A stretch of 64,000 nt of DNA, from positions 332,238 through 396,237 of the forward strand of contig NZ_MAEJ01000001.1 in assembly GCF_009933175.1 (NCBI RefSeq), written 5' to 3'. The stretch comes from Candidatus Enterococcus huntleyi (GTDB taxonomy: Bacteria > Bacillota > Bacilli > Lactobacillales > Enterococcaceae). Positions within the stretch are counted from its first letter, which is position 1, and each line of letters starts with the position of its first letter. Shown here one piece after another: positions 9,280 to 18,498 of the stretch. The position numbers and the translations under genes are program-made. A model generated the notes under the pieces. It had not been told where the DNA came from and ran no database searches. It was given only the letters and a program-made list of their open reading frames with translations.

Positions 9280-12084
9280 ATGAAAATTATGGAAATTTAT
9301 GTTAATCATATGGTTCAGCCTGTGGGCTATCAATTAGATGATTTGCGCATAGAATTTAAAGTCAGTGCAGAAGAATTTGTGCAGATGACTAAACAATTAA
9401 CAATTTGGACGACTGATAAAAATCAACCAGTGTATCAGACAAAACCAGCAGCTTATGAAACGAATTATTTTGATGTTGATTTAACATTAGCACCTAGGAC
9501 GCGTTACTTTTTTGAAATCAGCCTCTCGAATGATGAGCAATGTATTATCGGAGAAAGTTTTTTTGAAACGGGGAAACTGACAGAAACCTTTGCTGCGGAT
9601 TGGATTGCTAATCAAAATAAAAAATTGCCGAACACGTTATTTAAAAAGACGTTTTCAGTTGCTAAAGCACCTATTTCTGCGCGTTTATATATGACTGGTT
9701 TAGGGGTATACGAAGCGTATTTAGATGACAATAAGATTGGCGATGAATATTTAGCTCCTGGTGTGACAGCCTATGATCAATGGGTTCAAGTTCAAACATA
9801 CGACGTTAGTCAGGGACTAGAAGAGGGAAATCACACTTTAACAGTCTCAACTGGGGATGGTTGGTATAAAAGTCCTTATGGATTTGATGGCGGTAAAGCG
9901 AATATATATGGCGACCAACACATGATTATTGGTGAATTGTATCTAAATTATGCTGATGGTAGTCAAGAAATTATTAAAACAGATGCTAGTTGGCAAACGA
10001 CGAGTGGGCAAATAACTCACTCGGGTATCTATTATGGTGAGGACATAGATGCGACTATAGAAATCACTGATTGGCAACCAGTTGTGACGATTGATCACAA
10101 TAAAAATCTCTTACAGGATCGGCTGAGTCTACCACTAAAAGTTAAGGAAACTATAGTTCCTAAAGCTCTATTAAAGACACCTTTAGGAGAAGATGTGTTG
10201 AATTTTGGTCAAAATCAAGCAGGTTGGTTAACATTTTATAGTCGCGAACCTAAGGGGACTAAAATAACATTTGAAATGAGCGAAGTGTTGCAAGAGGACA
10301 ATTTCTATCGCGATAATTTGCGCGAAGCTCGCGCCGCTTTTGTTTATATCTCAGATGGTGAAGAAAAGTGGGTACGACCACATTTTACGTATTATGGCTA
10401 TCGTTATGTTCGCATTACAGGATCTAGTCAACCAATTCAGCTAACGGATTATAAAGCACAAGTCATCTATTCAGATATGAAAGATACGGGAAATATAATC
10501 ACCGACAATTCTAAAGTGAATCGTCTATTTGAAAATGTACGTTGGAGTCAGAAAAGTAACTTTTTTGATGTTCCAACAGACTGTCCTCAACGGGATGAAC
10601 GTTTAGGTTGGACAGGTGATGCGACTGTATTTTCAAACACTGCTGCCTTTAATATGGATGTTTTTCAGTTTTTCAAAAAATACATGAAAGATGTTGCAAT
10701 CGAGCAAGCGCGTTTTGATGGGATGGTCCCAATGTATGCACCTGCAATGGGAACGACTGATGGAGGAGCCGCTGTTTGGGGTGATGCAGCAACAGTCATT
10801 CCTTGGAATATGTATGAAACATATGGCGATTCAGCGATTTTACGACAAAATTATGTGAGCATGAAGGCGTGGGTAGATTGGATTACTCAACATTCAAAAA
10901 CAGAAAATCTTTGGACCGGAATGTTTCAATTTGGTGATTGGATTGCTCTTGATGGAGAAAATCCAGCACTACCGACAGGGAAAACAGATGAAGATTTTAT
11001 TGCTTCAGTATATTATTATTATTCAAGTTTGATCGTTGCACAAACTGCTGAAATTTTAGGGTATGAACAAGATGTAATCTTCTATAAAAATCAAGCTGAA
11101 TCAATTCTGAGTGCGATTCGTTCGGAATATATCACAGCTAAAGGGCGGTTATCAATTGATACACAAACAGCTTATGCCTTAGCTCTTTATTTTGAGTTAG
11201 TGCCAGCTGAACAATTGTCTCGCGTATCGAAGGATTTGGTCAGTCGTTTGAGCAAAGATAACGATCACTTACAAACAGGATTTGTGGGAACACCTTTCAT
11301 TTGTCAAGTGTTGTCTAAATATGGCGAACATAAGTTAGCAACAAAAATTTTCTTACATGAAGATTTTCCAAGCTGGTTATATGCAGTCAATATGGGAGCG
11401 ACAACTGTTTGGGAACGATGGAACTCGATTGAACCATCAGGAACAATGAACCCAGATGGGATGAATTCGTTAAATCATTATAGTATTGGTGCGATTATGG
11501 AGTGGGGCTACAAGTATGTCTTAGGTATTAAAGAACATACTCCCGGATTTAAAACATTGACTTATGCACCTAACTTTGATTATCGATTAAAACATGTTAG
11601 TGGTTATTTTAAGACACCTTATGGCAAGTTTGTGGCAGAGTATCAGATTGAAGCTGATGAAAAGCATACAATCCACACAACTATCACGGTTCCGTTTGGC
11701 GTTTCAGTTCAAGTCGATTTGCCGCGATCTTCAGGCATACCTGTGCAAGTGAATGGAAATGAACAAAAAGGTGGGCAATTTGTTTTAACGTGTGGAACGT
11801 ATCATATTTCTTATATACCAACAGAAAATTATGTGGAATATTATCATGCTGAAACACCTGTTGCAGACATTATGGCGGATCCACTGATGATGGAAAAAAT
11901 AGATGAGATTGATGATGTACTGAACTTTTTTAGAAAAGATCCAGCTGCAGTGGCAGGAGGTTTAGGTAGTATGTCACTGACTAAATTAAATACGTTATTA
12001 CCTTTTATTCATATCAGTGTGTCTAACCTAGAAAAAATTAATCAAGCTTTAGTGGAAACACCTATTATAAGTGAACGCCATTGA
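9280..12084 (+). CDS. GH78 alpha-L-rhamnosidase
   Basis: A 934-residue enzyme of the bacterial alpha-L-rhamnosidase family. N-terminal beta domains (residues 1-400) precede an (alpha/alpha)6 barrel with the hallmark DCPQRDERLGWTGD; the likely general acid is D439. The likely base is E712 in TTVWERWNS. A C-terminal beta domain follows. The last 60 residues (from about 875) are a helical extension not usual for the family, rich in Met/Asp/Leu. No signal peptide is present, so cleavage is intracellular. ATG 9280 with GGAGG 7 nt upstream is preferred over an in-frame TTG at 9241 that has no ribosome site. Rhamnose from flavonoid glycosides or pectin fragments is the probable product. Confidence 0.92.
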   Translation: MKIMEIYVNHMVQPVGYQLDDLRIEFKVSAEEFVQMTKQLTIWTTDKNQPVYQTKPAAYETNYFDVDLTLAPRTRYFFEISLSNDEQCIIGESFFETGKLTETFAADWIANQNKKLPNTLFKKTFSVAKAPISARLYMTGLGVYEAYLDDNKIGDEYLAPGVTAYDQWVQVQTYDVSQGLEEGNHTLTVSTGDGWYKSPYGFDGGKANIYGDQHMIIGELYLNYADGSQEIIKTDASWQTTSGQITHSGIYYGEDIDATIEITDWQPVVTIDHNKNLLQDRLSLPLKVKETIVPKALLKTPLGEDVLNFGQNQAGWLTFYSREPKGTKITFEMSEVLQEDNFYRDNLREARAAFVYISDGEEKWVRPHFTYYGYRYVRITGSSQPIQLTDYKAQVIYSDMKDTGNIITDNSKVNRLFENVRWSQKSNFFDVPTDCPQRDERLGWTGDATVFSNTAAFNMDVFQFFKKYMKDVAIEQARFDGMVPMYAPAMGTTDGGAAVWGDAATVIPWNMYETYGDSAILRQNYVSMKAWVDWITQHSKTENLWTGMFQFGDWIALDGENPALPTGKTDEDFIASVYYYYSSLIVAQTAEILGYEQDVIFYKNQAESILSAIRSEYITAKGRLSIDTQTAYALALYFELVPAEQLSRVSKDLVSRLSKDNDHLQTGFVGTPFICQVLSKYGEHKLATKIFLHEDFPSWLYAVNMGATTVWERWNSIEPSGTMNPDGMNSLNHYSIGAIMEWGYKYVLGIKEHTPGFKTLTYAPNFDYRLKHVSGYFKTPYGKFVAEYQIEADEKHTIHTTITVPFGVSVQVDLPRSSGIPVQVNGNEQKGGQFVLTCGTYHISYIPTENYVEYYHAETPVADIMADPLMMEKIDEIDDVLNFFRKDPAAVAGGLGSMSLTKLNTLLPFIHISVSNLEKINQALVETPIISERH

Positions 12085-12431
12085 GGAGAGACGTTTCCGG
12101 TAGTAATGGAAGAAACGATGAAAAGAACTAACCTGAAGGATTTAATGCAAGGATAAAAAATTAAAGGCGCAAGAAAGCTTTTTATAAGTTTTCTGGTGTC
12201 TTTAATTTGTCTGAAATCATTGAGAATAAACATTGTTATTAACTTGAACACTACACTATGTCTTTTCTATAAACGCACCTCGGAGGGCGTATTAGCTATC
12301 TAAATAATTTTCTGGAAGTAGCGCACAATTTATGAGCAAATAATAAGAAAAAAAGGAATTTCTTTTGGAAGCTCTAGCCCTTCTAACTAGAGTATGTTAC
12401 GTTATATTAGGACTTTTGAATGAAGGGTGAA
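12085..12431 (+). other. Intergenic region, no gene seen
   Basis: No coding sequence or terminator with a T run is evident. A short inverted repeat (CTCTAG at 12372, CTAGAG at 12387) lies about 40 bp before the yitT start and could belong to its promoter region. Confidence 0.4.
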
Positions 12432-13316
12432 ATGATGAAAAAATTTGATGTACGTGTATTTTTTAAAGACTATGTGTATGTGACGATTGGTTCGCTAATT
12501 TTGGCGGTAACGATGAATACGTTCTTATTGCCGAACCATTTAGTTGCTGGTGGAGCTAGCGGAATTAGTGTTGTTTTAAACCATGCGTTTGGTTGGAATG
12601 CGGCGTTAACTTTATATGCGATAAATATTCCTTTGCTCCTTTTATGCTTTTTATTGCTAGGGAAAGCGACGGGAATTAAGACGATTTATGGGAGTTTGGT
12701 GTTTCCTTTTTTCGTGGGTTTGACAGAAGGATTGCCTGCTGCAACTCATAATGTATTGCTCGGAGCGGTTTTTGGCGGCGTACTCGCAGGAATCGGGATT
12801 GGCTTAGAATTTCGAGGTAGTGCATCGACAGGTGGAACGGCGATTATTGCCCAGGTGGTTAATAAATATTTCCGTGTTCCGTTGGGCGCTTCGGTTTGGG
12901 TAGTCGATGGCTTAGTTATTTTATCTGCTTTTATTGCCTTTGATATCGACGTTGTGTTGTTCTCACTTATTTGTCTATTTGTGATTGGTCGAGTGATCGA
13001 TTTGGTTCAAGCTGGGCCTGTTCGCTCAAGAAATGTCTTTATCATTTCAAATGAGTACCTTGTGATGAAAGACTTGTTGACGCAAACGTTGGATAAAGGT
13101 GTGACCATGGTGCCAATCGAAAGTGGCTATCGTGGACACGCGGGGATGATGTTGATGACGGTCATTCACGAGAAGGATTTTACAAATGTTAAAGAAGCGC
13201 TTCAAGAAATTGATGGTGAGGCCTTCATTATTTCGATGCCAGCTAATGAAGTTTTAGGTCGTGGTTTTGATTTGAAACGTGTGATGGAATCGATTGAGAC
13301 TAGTGAAATTAACTAG
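12432..13316 (+). CDS. YitT family membrane protein (DUF161/DUF2179)
   Basis: About 294 residues: five to six membrane helices in the first 190 residues, then a soluble C-terminal DUF2179 domain (from MVPIESGYRGHAGMMLMTVI). The hydrophobic half contains the family stretches LPNHLVAGGASGIS and GSASTGGTAIIAQ. The function of the family is unknown; it is very common in Firmicutes. The start is placed at one of the paired ATGs (12432/12435) because GAAGGG lies directly upstream; the ATG at 12420 would use up that ribosome site. It is followed by its own terminator. Confidence 0.88.
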   Translation: MMKKFDVRVFFKDYVYVTIGSLILAVTMNTFLLPNHLVAGGASGISVVLNHAFGWNAALTLYAINIPLLLLCFLLLGKATGIKTIYGSLVFPFFVGLTEGLPAATHNVLLGAVFGGVLAGIGIGLEFRGSASTGGTAIIAQVVNKYFRVPLGASVWVVDGLVILSAFIAFDIDVVLFSLICLFVIGRVIDLVQAGPVRSRNVFIISNEYLVMKDLLTQTLDKGVTMVPIESGYRGHAGMMLMTVIHEKDFTNVKEALQEIDGEAFIISMPANEVLGRGFDLKRVMESIETSEIN

Positions 13317-13392
13317 GATTTGAGAGAGTCATAAACAAAAAATAGCCTGACGCAAAGGGCTATGTGCCAATAGTATAGAATCTAATAAATGT

Positions 13393-13424
13393 AAGCTGAA
13401 GCCAAATAGGTTTCAGCTTTTTTG
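13393..13424 (+). terminator. Terminator of yitT
   Basis: AAGCTGAAGCC pairs with GGTTTCAGCTT and is followed by TTTTTT. Confidence 0.85.
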
Positions 13425-13432
13425 CTGTTTAC

Positions 13433-13466
13433 AAAAAAATCCGCCCCAAAGTCGATCTTTGAGACG
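13433..13466 (-). terminator. Terminator of yeiH
   Basis: On the minus strand CGTCTCAAAG pairs with CTTTGGGGCG over 10 positions including G-U pairs. A 5-nt loop lies between the arms, and a T7 run lies just beyond. It converges on the yitT terminator. Confidence 0.7.
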
Positions 13467-13525
13467 AATAATCAGTTTAGCCTTCACGGTATTTGAGTAG
13501 TTACTAGTGAATGAGTTGCTTACTC

Positions 13526-14554
13526 TCACAACCGAATAAGGAAAATTAAAAGGATAGCTGTGACGGTTTGCAGACTGCCGACAGAAAGTCCATAGAGTAA
13601 GAAGCGTGGGCCTTCTTTCATGAATTTTGCAAAGTCTAAGCGTAAACCAATCGCAGCTAATGCCGTAATTTCAAACCAAGTGCTGATAAAATGAGCGGTC
13701 TGGTCAACAAATGATGGCAGCGTGATTAGGCTATTGATGATACAAAATACTAAAAAGCCGAGAACATACCAAGGAAGTGGTAGTTTCTTCTTTTTCTTTT
13801 CGACTTGGCTAGCTGTTGTCGGAGGTGTTTTTGTTTGCATAAATTTCTCAAAAAGAAAGACGACGACTACCAATAAGACGATGCGTAAAATTTTGAAGAG
13901 CATAGCAAATTGAACCACTGTTTGATCTAACATGCTGGCACCGGCGACGACTTGGCCGACGGATTGCAAGGTACCTCCCACTAAGGCACTTTTTTCTAAA
14001 AGATTCTCACCATATAAGAAGAGTCCTAAAAAGGGCAAAGTTAGCATCATAACTGTCCCTAATAAATTGACTAGAGTAATGACTTGGCCTTTTTCTTCAT
14101 CTTCAGCATGAATTGCTGGGGCAATCGAAGCAATGGCCGAAGAGCCACAAACTGCATTACCACCAGCCATCAAGAGCGTAAAGGTATCGCTGAATTTCAT
14201 TTTTTTACCGATGAGATAGGCGCCTAAGATGGTGACGGACATCTGAATCAAGATGAAGCCGATTCCTTTTAGGCCAATTTGGGCGATCGTTTGAAAGGTT
14301 ACGGTAGCACCGAGCAGGACCACGGAAATTTCCAGCAACTTACTTTCTGAAAATTTGGTTCCTACGGCTAGACTTTTCTGTTTGAAAAGGGTATTGCCTA
14401 AGAGGATGCCTAGTAAAATGGCGATAGTTGCGCCACCTAGCTTGGGCACGAATAGCGCCAGTAAGCGGCTGATTGCAGCAACGGTGACGGATAAGGCTAA
14501 TCCTGGTAATATAGGACCTATTTTTTTGCTGATTGATTGGAATGAGACGTGCAT
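13526..14554 (-). CDS. yeiH: YeiH/YadS-type membrane protein (putative sulfate exporter family)
   Basis: A 342-residue integral membrane protein with about ten helices, matching the UPF0324/YeiH family. Conserved stretches are [36 protein letters not shown] and [14 protein letters not shown]. The name 'sulfate exporter' in this family rests on little experimental work. AGAAGGAG precedes the ATG at 14554. It is monocistronic, with no LysR regulator next to it as is often seen elsewhere. Confidence 0.85.
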   Translation of the reverse strand: MHVSFQSISKKIGPILPGLALSVTVAAISRLLALFVPKLGGATIAILLGILLGNTLFKQKSLAVGTKFSESKLLEISVVLLGATVTFQTIAQIGLKGIGFILIQMSVTILGAYLIGKKMKFSDTFTLLMAGGNAVCGSSAIASIAPAIHAEDEEKGQVITLVNLLGTVMMLTLPFLGLFLYGENLLEKSALVGGTLQSVGQVVAGASMLDQTVVQFAMLFKILRIVLLVVVVFLFEKFMQTKTPPTTASQVEKKKKKLPLPWYVLGFLVFCIINSLITLPSFVDQTAHFISTWFEITALAAIGLRLDFAKFMKEGPRFLLYGLSVGSLQTVTAILLIFLIRL

Positions 14555-14729
14555 AATGAACTCCTTCTGACATAAATTTGGGTGTATTTATACTTAGTTT
14601 ATTAGTGCAAGGGTACTCGTGTTTTATTTACGTGTTTCTTGTATGCTTTTTCCACTTGTCATTAAGTATAAAGGAATCTCGCGGATAATTGAACCAGATA
14701 ATTGAAAACTAGCTAGCTAAATCATCAAT

Positions 14730-14852
14730 CTCATAACTAACTACGTAAACAACTACGCAAATAGCTCCATAAATTATTTCAAGAATAGCATCGTAAATAA
14801 CTCCACAAATAATTTCATAAATAGCGCCATAAATAATTTTGTAAATAAATTC
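14730..14852. repeat. Degenerate AT-rich tandem repeat (11-13-nt units)
   Basis: About nine imperfect units resembling TCCATAAATAAT or TACGTAAATAGC follow one another. No reading frame runs through them. They end where the first rodA promoter candidate begins. Confidence 0.6.
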
Positions 14853-14853
14853 C

Positions 14854-14882
14854 TTACATCAATTGTTTTTACTTGGTACAAT
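14854..14882 (+). promoter_or_regulatory. Upstream promoter for rodA
   Basis: TTACAT at 14854-14859, 17-nt spacer, TACAAT at 14877-14882. Confidence 0.5.
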
Positions 14883-14973
14883 TTTAGACGTGCTTACTTT
14901 GAGCGCCGTTTTGACCTTCTATTACAAAAAAATTAGAAAAGTTAATTTTTTCCCAAATCTAGTGGAGTCAGCC

Positions 14974-15002
14974 TTTCTTTTATGGGCGGAGACGACTATA
15001 AT
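14974..15002 (+). promoter_or_regulatory. Proximal promoter for rodA
   Basis: A perfect TATAAT at 14997-15002 is preceded at 17 nt by a weak TTTCTT. It would give a leader of about 30 nt. Confidence 0.5.
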
Positions 15003-15039
15003 ATAAGCCAGTACGTTTTTTGTAGAAAAGGGATGAATA

Positions 15040-16239
15040 ATGGAAAATAAAAAGACGAATTCGTTAGATAATAAAATAGATTATGGCGTAATTTTGCCAG
15101 TATTTTTACTTTGTTTAATTGGGTTATTGTCTCTCTATGTGGCGCTAACGCATGATGAGCAATCCAAAAATATTGTCAGTGAAATGGTCAAACAGTGTGT
15201 ATGGTATGGGCTAGGAACGGCTGTCATTATTGTTATCATGCACATGCGTTTAAAATGGATTTGGAAATTAACGCCGCTAATCTATGGGCTGGGCTTAGCA
15301 GTTATGCTGGCTTTACTGAAATTTTATGATAAAGAGATGGATGCTCTGACAGGCTCAAAAAACTGGTTCCGTTATGGATCATTTAGTTTTCAACCGTCAG
15401 AATTGATGAAGATTGCCTTTGTGTTGATGTTGGCTTTAGTCGTCACCCAGCACAATGCGAAGACGCGCGAGCGGACATTAAAAACAGATGGCTTCTTGAT
15501 TTTGAAGATGCTGGCGGTCACGATTCCGGTCATTGCCTTGGTATTACTTCAAAAGGATTTCGGGACGATGTTGGTTTTCTTAGCTATTTTTGGTGGCGTC
15601 TTTTTAATGTCGGGTATCTCTTGGCGCATTATTGTGCCGGTCATAATCTTCGCTGCTGTAGTCGGTGGTGGGACCATTTATCTGGTTACTACAGATACTG
15701 GGCGAGCGTTCCTGAGTGATTTAGGTATTTTTAAGGCGTATCAGTTTGCACGAATTGATATTTGGCTAGATCCATTCCACGATGCTGCGGATACTTCTTA
15801 TCAGCCGGCGCAAGGTTTATTGGCGATTGGTTCTGGCGGTATGTTTGGTAAAGGCTACAACGTGAGTGATATTTATGTGCCTGTTCGAGAGTCGGATATG
15901 ATTTTTACGGTAATTGGTGAAAACTTTGGCTTTGTCGGTGGCGCGTTTGTAATTTTGCTCTATTTTATTTTGATGTATCGAATGATTCGTGTCTGCTTTG
16001 ATACGAATAATGAATTTTATGCGTACATTGCAACAGGGATTATTATGATGATTTTGTTCCACGTGTTTGAAAATATTGGTGCCAATATTGGCTTGCTACC
16101 GTTGACCGGGATCCCGTTACCTTTTATTAGTCAAGGGGGATCAGCGATCTTAGGGAATATGATTGGGATTGGTCTTATTTTGTCAATGCGTTATCAAAAG
16201 GCAAAAGAGATGAGTCTTTCAATTAGAAGACGAGGGTAA
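15040..16239 (+). CDS. rodA: RodA/FtsW-family peptidoglycan glycosyltransferase
   Basis: A 399-residue SEDS protein with about ten membrane helices that polymerises lipid II into glycan strands together with a class B penicillin-binding protein. Family signatures include GSKNWFRYGSFSFQPSELMKIA near residue 110 and the C-terminal LTGIPLPFISQGGSAILGN. The conserved Asp expected in the large extracellular loop may lie in the DIWLDPF segment. The ATG follows AAAAGGGATG. It is more RodA-like than FtsW-like because of the long loop with SYQPAQGLLAIGSGGMFGKG, but the two are hard to split without alignment. It is followed at 15 bp by the ArsC-like gene. Confidence 0.88.
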   Translation: MENKKTNSLDNKIDYGVILPVFLLCLIGLLSLYVALTHDEQSKNIVSEMVKQCVWYGLGTAVIIVIMHMRLKWIWKLTPLIYGLGLAVMLALLKFYDKEMDALTGSKNWFRYGSFSFQPSELMKIAFVLMLALVVTQHNAKTRERTLKTDGFLILKMLAVTIPVIALVLLQKDFGTMLVFLAIFGGVFLMSGISWRIIVPVIIFAAVVGGGTIYLVTTDTGRAFLSDLGIFKAYQFARIDIWLDPFHDAADTSYQPAQGLLAIGSGGMFGKGYNVSDIYVPVRESDMIFTVIGENFGFVGGAFVILLYFILMYRMIRVCFDTNNEFYAYIATGIIMMILFHVFENIGANIGLLPLTGIPLPFISQGGSAILGNMIGIGLILSMRYQKAKEMSLSIRRRG

Positions 16240-16254
16240 TGAGGAGGAAAAGGT

Positions 16255-16611
16255 ATTTATACTGTATATGAGTATCCAAAATGTTCGACCTGTAAAAAGG
16301 CGAAAAGATGGCTAGAGGCGCATGATGTCTCGTTTGAAGCTATTGATATGATTACGACTCCGCCAAAGCCAGAAGTGATTGCTGGCTGGATGGCACAGAG
16401 TGACTTGCCGATTCGACGCTTTTTTAACACGAGTGGTCAAAAATATCGTGAGTTAGGCTTGAAAGATCAGATAGAAAGTTTTACAGTAGAGAAAGCCAGT
16501 CAAGTCTTAGCTACAGATGGTATGCTAATTAAACGGCCGGTCCTAGTCAAGGATGGGCAAGTAGTGGCGATTGGTTTTAAGGAAATAGATTATGAAGGAG
16601 CGACCAGCTAA
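16255..16611 (+). CDS. ArsC/Spx-family thioredoxin-fold protein with an ATT start
   Basis: The frame reads IYTVYEYPKCSTCKKAKRWL from position 16255, giving 118 codons, the usual length of the ArsC/Spx/YusI family. The CxxC motif (CSTC) sits at residues 10-13 as expected, and the end has RPVLVKDGQVVAIGF. No ATG, GTG or TTG lies between the upstream in-frame stop at 16240 and an internal ATG at 16348 that would delete the fold's first strand and the CxxC. GAGGAGG at 16241-16247 is correctly spaced 7 nt before the ATT. Either a non-canonical ATT start is used or the start has been lost by mutation. Its neighbour overlaps or abuts it. Arsenate reduction itself is not supported; a redox or Spx-like role is more general. 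Confidence 0.75.
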   Translation: MYTVYEYPKCSTCKKAKRWLEAHDVSFEAIDMITTPPKPEVIAGWMAQSDLPIRRFFNTSGQKYRELGLKDQIESFTVEKASQVLATDGMLIKRPVLVKDGQVVAIGFKEIDYEGATS

Positions 16612-16612
16612 A

Positions 16613-16951
16613 ATGGCAGGAGTACATTTAAAACGAAAAGACAACTTATGGATTTTATTTAACGGAAAAGAGTATTGCGTGGGATTGACGAAGGATGCAC
16701 AAGAAGAGTTGGGAACCATTACCTTTGTTTCGTTGCCAAAAGTTGGCCAAAGTTTTAAACAAGGGGATTCATTTGTTGAAGTGGAAGCAGAAAAAGCAGT
16801 CAATGAATTTTCAAGTCCTTTGACTGGCGTGATTTCTTCTGTGAATGAGAAAGTCGATGCAGATATCAATGTCTTAAATGATGAGGACGAGATGGTTGCG
16901 TGGCTTGCTAGCTTCAAAGAGGTAGATCCAGCAGAATTCGACAACTTATAA
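16613..16951 (+). CDS. gcvH: GcvH-like lipoyl-carrier protein
   Basis: About 112 residues of a lipoyl domain. The lipoylated lysine is K61 in EAEKAVNEF, followed by SSPLTGVISSVNEKV. The start at 16613 abuts the preceding stop codon; an ATG at 16592 inside the ArsC-like gene is also possible (AAGGAA 7 nt upstream) and would add seven residues. No P, T or L proteins of the glycine cleavage system lie nearby, so it probably serves as a lipoate donor or relay rather than in glycine catabolism; this is inference from the family in Firmicutes. Confidence 0.85.
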   Translation: MAGVHLKRKDNLWILFNGKEYCVGLTKDAQEELGTITFVSLPKVGQSFKQGDSFVEVEAEKAVNEFSSPLTGVISSVNEKVDADINVLNDEDEMVAWLASFKEVDPAEFDNL

Positions 16952-17071
16952 AAAGTTTCAAAAGAGAAAATTTATAGCTGTGGTCGCTCTCAGTAAGTTT
17001 TGAAGGAGCGGCTGGCTAGACAGACGTTGGCCCACCGGCAATCAAATGATGACGTTATGTTAAAAAAAGAT

Positions 17072-17100
17072 TTGACAGTTATTAAAAGTGTTGTTATAAT
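17072..17100 (+). promoter_or_regulatory. Consensus promoter of the met operon
   Basis: TTGACA at 17072-17077, a 17-nt spacer and TATAAT at 17095-17100: a perfect consensus. It starts the T-box leader. Confidence 0.85.
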
Positions 17101-17106
17101 TTCAGC

Positions 17107-17400
17107 AATACACCAAAGCTTTGAAAAGAAGAGTACATGTCACGAACGTTTGAAGAGAGCCCAGATTGCTGAGAATGGGTAACGAGAATGAGATGGAAGA
17201 TGGTCTTTGAGCAGAATGAGTGAGCGAAAGTGAACTTGTTACGGGCGCGCCCGTTAAAGCGCAGCAGTATGCGAATTTAGATTCAAGTACTGAATGAGGT
17301 TATTGTTGTGAGATAATAACGAATCAAGGTGGTCACACGAAAGTTGAACTTTCGTCCTTTTTACGCAGAAGATGCGTAGAGTGGGACGGAAGTTTTTTTT
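17107..17400 (+). promoter_or_regulatory. T-box riboswitch leader of metNIQ
   Basis: About 290 nt without a gene. The T-box core AAGGTGGTCACACG lies at 17326-17339 and overlaps the antiterminator region. A terminator follows: ACTTTCGTCC at 17348 pairs with GGACGGAAGT at 17384, an inner ACGCA/TGCGT stem supports it, and T8 ends it. The 5' part (GAGAGCCC...GCTGAGAATGGG) resembles stem I with its GA-rich internal loop. The specifier is presumably AUG (methionine), judging by the downstream genes; several AATGAG stretches are candidates. A GC-rich 14-bp palindrome at 17241-17254 sits within the leader. Confidence 0.82.
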
Positions 17401-17463
17401 GCGGTTAAAGAGCAAGTGAGAGAGAAATAATTGTTGAGTACAGACAGAGAGGAACGAATAAAA

Positions 17464-18498
17464 ATGGCATTGATCGAATTAACCCATGTCAAAAAGGAGT
17501 TTTCGGGGAAAAATGGCGCGATTAAAGCAGTAAATGATGTGAATCTTGCGGTGGAGCAAGGGGATATTTACGGCATCGTCGGCTATTCTGGCGCTGGGAA
17601 AAGTACCTTGGTCCGTTTATTGAATGGCTTAGAATTACCGACATCAGGGACGGTAATGGTTAAAGGACAAGATATTACGACATTAAAAAATAAAGAATTG
17701 CGTAACTTCCGTAAGAAAATTGGCATGATTTTCCAACATTTTAATTTATTATGGTCACGCACAGTAATTGACAATATCAAGCTACCGTTAGAATTGGCAG
17801 GAGTCAGTAAGGCTGACCAAAGAAAACGGGCTGAGGATTTACTTGAATTAGTTGGCTTAAAAGGACGCGGCGATGCTTATCCTTCACAGTTATCTGGGGG
17901 CCAAAAACAACGGGTCGGGATTGCGCGCGCGTTGGCGAATGAGCCAGAAATCCTATTATGCGATGAAGCGACAAGCGCACTGGATCCGCAAACGACAGAA
18001 GAAGTTTTGGATTTACTGTTAGATATTAATAAGAAGTTGAATTTGACGATTGTCCTGATCACTCATGAAATGAATGTCATCCGCAAAATTTGTAACAAGG
18101 TGGCGGTTATGGAGTTAGGAAATATCGTTGAAGAGGGCGATGTGGTAGAAGTTTTCCGTCATCCGAAACAGGCAGTCACTAAGCGGTTTGTCCAACAAGA
18201 ATTGCAGCCGGAAGATGACAAAGAGGAAATGCTGGCGAGCTTCATTAAAGAGAATCCGGAAGGTCAAATCGTGACGCTTTCCTTTAGAGAAAATAATGCC
18301 AATGAACCGGTGATTTCACAAGCGATTCGTGCTTATCAAGTGGATATTAATGTAGTGTATGGCACGGTCCAACAGGCAAATGGCAGTACATTAGGTTCGT
18401 TGACGGTGCTACTTACTGGAGAGCCTAGAGAAATTGAACAAGCAATTGCATTCTTTCATTCGAAAGAAGTCGGCGTGGAGGTGCTAACACATGGATAA
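17464..18498 (+). CDS. metN: Methionine ABC importer ATP-binding protein MetN
   Basis: A 344-residue ATPase with Walker A GYSGAGKST, signature LSGGQKQRVGIARA, Walker B ILLCDEATSALD and H-loop LITHEMN. The C-terminal 90 residues form the NIL (ACT-like) domain that binds methionine and inhibits the transporter. The start is ATG 17464, preceded by AGAGAGGA; the upstream in-frame TTG at 17431 has no good ribosome site. It overlaps metI by 8 bp. Expression is controlled by the T-box leader. Confidence 0.95.
   Translation: MALIELTHVKKEFSGKNGAIKAVNDVNLAVEQGDIYGIVGYSGAGKSTLVRLLNGLELPTSGTVMVKGQDITTLKNKELRNFRKKIGMIFQHFNLLWSRTVIDNIKLPLELAGVSKADQRKRAEDLLELVGLKGRGDAYPSQLSGGQKQRVGIARALANEPEILLCDEATSALDPQTTEEVLDLLLDINKKLNLTIVLITHEMNVIRKICNKVAVMELGNIVEEGDVVEVFRHPKQAVTKRFVQQELQPEDDKEEMLASFIKENPEGQIVTLSFRENNANEPVISQAIRAYQVDINVVYGTVQQANGSTLGSLTVLLTGEPREIEQAIAFFHSKEVGVEVLTHG

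Noticed and set aside
17000-17182. 60-codon open frame before the met T-box
   Set aside because: It contains the consensus met promoter and runs into the T-box leader, and resembles no protein.
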